Below are positions 47,002 to 49,955 of a stretch of 49,955 nucleotides of DNA, in pieces. The notes beneath the pieces were generated by a model. It worked only from the letters and a program-made list of their open reading frames with translations. It was not told the DNA's origin and ran no database searches. Each line of letters starts with the position of its first letter. The first letter of the stretch is position 1. The translations under genes and the position numbers were made by a program. Location of the stretch: IMG/VR virus record IMGVR_UViG_3300048916_000082, positions 1 to 49,955 of that record; one strand, written 5' to 3'. The stretch comes from a virus.

Positions 47002-47892
47002 TCAATAATACGGGTTCTTGTTGATGATGTTCTTCAGCGGGATCCACGGGTCCCCGCCGAAATTCGGAAGGTTTGTGGGGGTGAGCCCGTCGACCGGGAC
47101 ATGCAGCCCCTCGCAATCCCCGTCCTTGTCGGCAAAGGCGTGGTGATTGCAGCCGAGCACGACCGCGACCGCGTCAGCCACGTCGAGATCCTTGGTGATG
47201 CCTGACAGGGTGAGGGTGTCGCCCGAGCGGCGGATGATAGTGCGGCGCTGGGTCGACTGACCCGCCGGGGTCCACTCGAGCATCCCGCGCACGAACTTGC
47301 CCGGATCGAATGCGCCTTCCCAGCCGGCGGTGAGGGTGACGGTGGTGGCGGTCAGCGAGGCGACGGTAGCGGCCACTGTCGCTGCCGCCTTGTCGGCCCG
47401 GCACTGCGGCCCGTAGAGCGCATGCGGGCAGCCGTACTGGTAGTGCCGGCGCAGTCCCGGGCGAAGCATCTGGCTCGACACCGGAACGCCTTGCAGCGTC
47501 AGCTCGCTGCCCTCCCGCGCCGCGCCAAGCACCCGGCCTGACCACACGGCCGAGAAGGCCCCATCGGGATCGTCGAGGTGGCCATGGTAGATGACCAGCG
47601 TGACCACGTTCGAGGGCGGATAGACCCGGAACAGCTCGGCAATGCCGGTGTCGATGTCGAAGTTGATCTTGATCGCCGAGCGATCAAGCGTGCCGTCTGC
47701 AACAATCGCCTCGCGGTCGATCGGGACCGGCTCGTAGGTCACCTCGCCGATGGAGCCGCCATGGTCGGCGGTGACCGCCTGCGTGTGGTCGGTGTAAGCG
47801 AAATATTCACCCGGCTCGGTGCCATAGGTGAAACGGAACAGCTGGATCGGGTCGCCGAGCTGCTGGCTGCTCTCGTAAAAATCGACGCTCAT
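47002..47892 (-). CDS. tail hub protein (DUF2163, four-cysteine)
   Basis: 296 residues from ATG 47892. The C-terminal four cysteines Cys155, Cys164, Cys248 and Cys260 (YGCPHALYGPQC; LGCNHHAFADKDGDC) are the DUF2163 signature; equivalent cysteines hold an iron-sulfur cluster in lambda gpL and the GTA hub. It connects the distal tail ring to the tip protein. Confidence 0.85.
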   Translation of the reverse strand: MSVDFYESSQQLGDPIQLFRFTYGTEPGEYFAYTDHTQAVTADHGGSIGEVTYEPVPIDREAIVADGTLDRSAIKINFDIDTGIAELFRVYPPSNVVTLVIYHGHLDDPDGAFSAVWSGRVLGAAREGSELTLQGVPVSSQMLRPGLRRHYQYGCPHALYGPQCRADKAAATVAATVASLTATTVTLTAGWEGAFDPGKFVRGMLEWTPAGQSTQRRTIIRRSGDTLTLSGITKDLDVADAVAVVLGCNHHAFADKDGDCEGLHVPVDGLTPTNLPNFGGDPWIPLKNIINKNPYY

Positions 47893-49082
47893 ACGAGCAC
47901 CTGCTGGAAGGCCGTGCGGATGGTCGCGAGCTGCGGCGTGATCCACTCGGTCACCAGCTCGTCGGAAGCGAAGCGCACCCGTGGGAGCCAGCTGATGCGG
48001 GCGGTGGTGGCGGTGGTCAGCGTGACGCTGGAATTGAGGGTCACGGCCGTGTTGCCGCCGCTCGGCGCGATATCGGTGACCAGCCGGCGCAGCCTGGTGC
48101 CGTCGCGCTGCACGATTTCGACGGCCTGGCTGACGGCGGCAAAGTCGGTCGCGCCGAAGTCGTCGGCGATCGCGCTGCCCTCGACGGCGATCGTCGCGCC
48201 GGTCACGTCCGCGTGGAGCACCATGTCCGGGCGGCAGGTCGAGCGATAGAACGAGCCGCGCATGCCCTTGGCGCGGAGGAACACCTGCTCGAGCGCGGTG
48301 GCGCTGGCGACCGAGAGGCCGGTGAACTGCGCCTCTAGCACGCCCAGAAGCTGCGGGACGGGCCGGAACTGCGCGGTGCGCCCGTGGCCATAGTCGATCT
48401 GCTCGACCGGCCAGACGTAGTCCATGCTTGGCGGGCCCGACCAATCCGGTTCCTGGCCCAGCACCTCGAGCCCGTTGAAGGTATCGGTTGCGGCCCCCTC
48501 GTCCTCGGGCGGCTCACCGCCAGGGTAGACGTTGAACGACAGCGCAAGGCGAGAGGCGGCAGGTGTGTAGAGCGACCCTTGCGCGGCCCCGAGCAGTCCG
48601 AATAGCCCGGGGCGCACGATCGAGCCCGCCGGCCAGGCGTGGGCGAGGGGATCGACCAGGTTGATCGTCGCTCCGGCGATGCTCTCCACCACCACGGCCT
48701 CAAACACGCCGCCAGCGCCGCACAAGACCAGCACTTGCCCTACCGTGGCCCAGGCAGGCGGCGAGGCTATGGTCAGCGCCGATGCGCCGAGCAGGCTGGC
48801 GCCGGTGCTGGCGACGTAGCGCGAGAAGTCGGGCATCGCCGCCGGGCGGTTCATGCCACCGCGCAGGAACTGGTCGGCGGCGCGCTGAGCATCACCGGAG
48901 ACGACGGCGCTGTATTCGACCGAGAGGCGTGGCGCGTCCCGGATTGCGCGGCGCTGCTCGCGGCTCGAACGCGCGGCGAAGATATCGGTAAGGAATGCCC
49001 GGCGGACACGGTAGCCGGCGGACCAATCCGGCTCGTGGGTCCACAGTCGCGCGACCCCGGGGGTGGCGAGGTCGTACGTCAT
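47889..49082 (-). CDS. distal tail protein (DUF2460-like, enlarged)
   Basis: 397 residues. The start resembles DUF2460 only loosely; the order tape measure - this protein - DUF2163 - tip supports the distal tail role. Contains RSSREQRRAIRDAPRLSVEY, typical of distal tail rings, and a repeated strand pattern in the middle (ASLLGASALTIASPPAWATV). About twice the usual length, which suggests two fused domains. ATGA coupling both sides. Confidence 0.65.
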   Translation of the reverse strand: MTYDLATPGVARLWTHEPDWSAGYRVRRAFLTDIFAARSSREQRRAIRDAPRLSVEYSAVVSGDAQRAADQFLRGGMNRPAAMPDFSRYVASTGASLLGASALTIASPPAWATVGQVLVLCGAGGVFEAVVVESIAGATINLVDPLAHAWPAGSIVRPGLFGLLGAAQGSLYTPAASRLALSFNVYPGGEPPEDEGAATDTFNGLEVLGQEPDWSGPPSMDYVWPVEQIDYGHGRTAQFRPVPQLLGVLEAQFTGLSVASATALEQVFLRAKGMRGSFYRSTCRPDMVLHADVTGATIAVEGSAIADDFGATDFAAVSQAVEIVQRDGTRLRRLVTDIAPSGGNTAVTLNSSVTLTTATTARISWLPRVRFASDELVTEWITPQLATIRTAFQQVLV

Positions 49083-49955
49083 CCGATCGCCTTTTTGAAC
49101 CGGCCCGAGTTCGTACTTGCGAAGTCGAACAGCGCGCGGCGGCCCTTGGTTGAACCCAAGCCCGCATGAAGCACGTCGCCCGGGTCGAGCGTGGGAAACA
49201 GGTTGACTGCGGGCATCGCCGCGGCGGCGCGGGTCACCACGCCTTCGAGTTGCCGTACCGCCTCCGGCGACAGGGTGGCTGCGCCGGTGCTCCCCGGCGC
49301 CGCGGCAGGCGTGTTGTTCGGGCGCACCGCCTGGAGCGCGCCGCCCCCGGCGAATCCCAGGGGCAGCCGCCCGGTATGGTTGATCTGGTTCAGGAATGGC
49401 AGGCCGAGCCCGTCGACCGCCTTCTTGCGGATCACGAACTCGCCGTTCGACAGCCGGGCCGGAATGCTGTCGCTGGTGGCGGTACCGTCGCCCATAACCA
49501 GTCCGCCCGAGGGAAACCCAACCGGACCACCGCTGGCGAATTTGACGCCCTTGTCGCTGTTGAATCCCTTGCCGACCGCGCCACCGTCGGCGAACCCTCC
49601 GAAGATCGCCTTCAGCGCCTTTACGATTAGCATCTTGGCGATGAGCTTGATCAGATCCGAAAGCATCGACTGGATTACTGCGCGAGCTACATCGCCGAGC
49701 GACTTGAAGTTGACGATCGCGTCAGCGAGGCCGTCGGCGAAGGTCGTAAGCCCTCCGGCAGCGATGTTCTCGAATGCCTGGTTGATCTCGTCCGCCTTTT
49801 GCGGGACCTCATCCATCCAGTGCTGGATCGGGCTGGCGTTCTGCTCGGCGTTGCCTTGCTGCGCATTGGCTTTGCGCTGGTCGAGCGTGTCATTCCGTCC
49901 CTGTGCGATCGTGGCGCGGTCGTTTTTGGTATTGAGTTCGTGCTGCTCCTGATCG
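49079..49955 (-). CDS. tail tape measure protein, C-terminal part (cut by window edge)
   Basis: 291 codons to the stop at 49079, open to the right edge. Reads a QG/N-rich coil (NTKNDRATIAQGRNDTLDQR), then helix and hydrophobic stretch (LSDLIKLIAKMLIVKALKAI), a glycine-rich region (FADGGAVGKGFNSDKGVKFA), and the tape-measure C-terminal module SDSIPARLSNGEFVIRKKAV. Same gene as 1-579. Confidence 0.85.
   Translation of the reverse strand, partial: DQEQHELNTKNDRATIAQGRNDTLDQRKANAQQGNAEQNASPIQHWMDEVPQKADEINQAFENIAAGGLTTFADGLADAIVNFKSLGDVARAVIQSMLSDLIKLIAKMLIVKALKAIFGGFADGGAVGKGFNSDKGVKFASGGPVGFPSGGLVMGDGTATSDSIPARLSNGEFVIRKKAVDGLGLPFLNQINHTGRLPLGFAGGGALQAVRPNNTPAAAPGSTGAATLSPEAVRQLEGVVTRAAAAMPAVNLFPTLDPGDVLHAGLGSTKGRRALFDFASTNSGRFKKAIG

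Noticed and set aside
1-49955. Gene transfer agent cluster
   Set aside because: Some tail genes resemble GTA components, but integrase, attP, repressor, replication and recombination genes and about 50 kb size indicate an autonomous temperate phage.

Overview
The window is essentially the whole genome of a temperate tailed phage (siphovirus-like), presented in circularly permuted form. It is GC-rich. A tail hub with the four-cysteine DUF2163 pattern, a GTA-gp10-like tail chaperone, TTGACG -35 boxes and small secreted proteins of a type common in sphingomonads point to an alphaproteobacterial host, most likely Sphingomonadales (inference). No host flanks are present. Both window ends lie inside one gene, the tape measure: its N-terminus is at 1-579 and its C-terminus at 49079-49955. 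An unsplit attP lies at about 33.4-33.7 kb, so this is a phage molecule and not an integrated prophage with attL and attR.

Layout, minus strand: a dense late operon runs from about 18.3 kb down to 1 and continues (with part of the tape measure missing) from 49955 down to 39.0 kb. In transcription order it encodes two small proteins of unknown function, small terminase, a zinc-motif protein, large terminase, portal, Mu-gpF-like head protein, four small ORFs, prohead protease with a nested scaffold, capsid decoration proteins, major capsid protein, a duplicated pair of surface proteins, a 583-residue protein with 23 tandem 21-residue repeats, head-tail connectors, tail tube, tail chaperones with a -1 frameshift site, tape measure, distal tail, iron-sulfur-type hub, tip protein J/megatron, fibre, then the lysis cassette (endolysin, holin-like protein, overlapping spanins). 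At least eight sites of form GAACCTAYN-N19-TAnnnn stand in front of the successive late modules. At five of them the start codon lies just 6-7 nt after the putative -10, which predicts leaderless mRNAs. I regard this as a phage-specific late promoter family and the most interesting signal here.

Control and early genes: a LexA/CI-type repressor (25168-25818, plus) is followed by two genes that are candidates for lysogenic conversion. It is flanked by two early promoters of the same build (TTGACG, 6 nt, 15-bp palindrome GGTAT-N5-ATACC). Each control region has two palindromes exactly 35 bp apart. The left promoter drives a Cro-like gene and a replication operon (HNH/AP2 protein, zinc + DnaA-domain-IV protein, VRR-NUC nuclease, Toprim primase, RepA-like ATPase), which ends beside an iteron cluster, a candidate origin (18.39-18.56 kb). 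The right promoter drives small ORFs, HNH nucleases, YqaJ exonuclease, RecT annealase, an excisionase-like HTH protein and tyrosine integrase, ending at attP.

The attP core is the 5' half of a tRNA-Val(UAC) gene flanked by paired arm-type repeats. Beyond it, plus-strand genes from 33.8 to 38.7 kb form an accessory region: a PAPS-reductase-like protein, a GIY-YIG-like protein, zinc-ribbon/Lar-like proteins and many tiny overlapping ORFs. It ends in a structured segment and a rho-independent terminator that faces the convergent lysis module.
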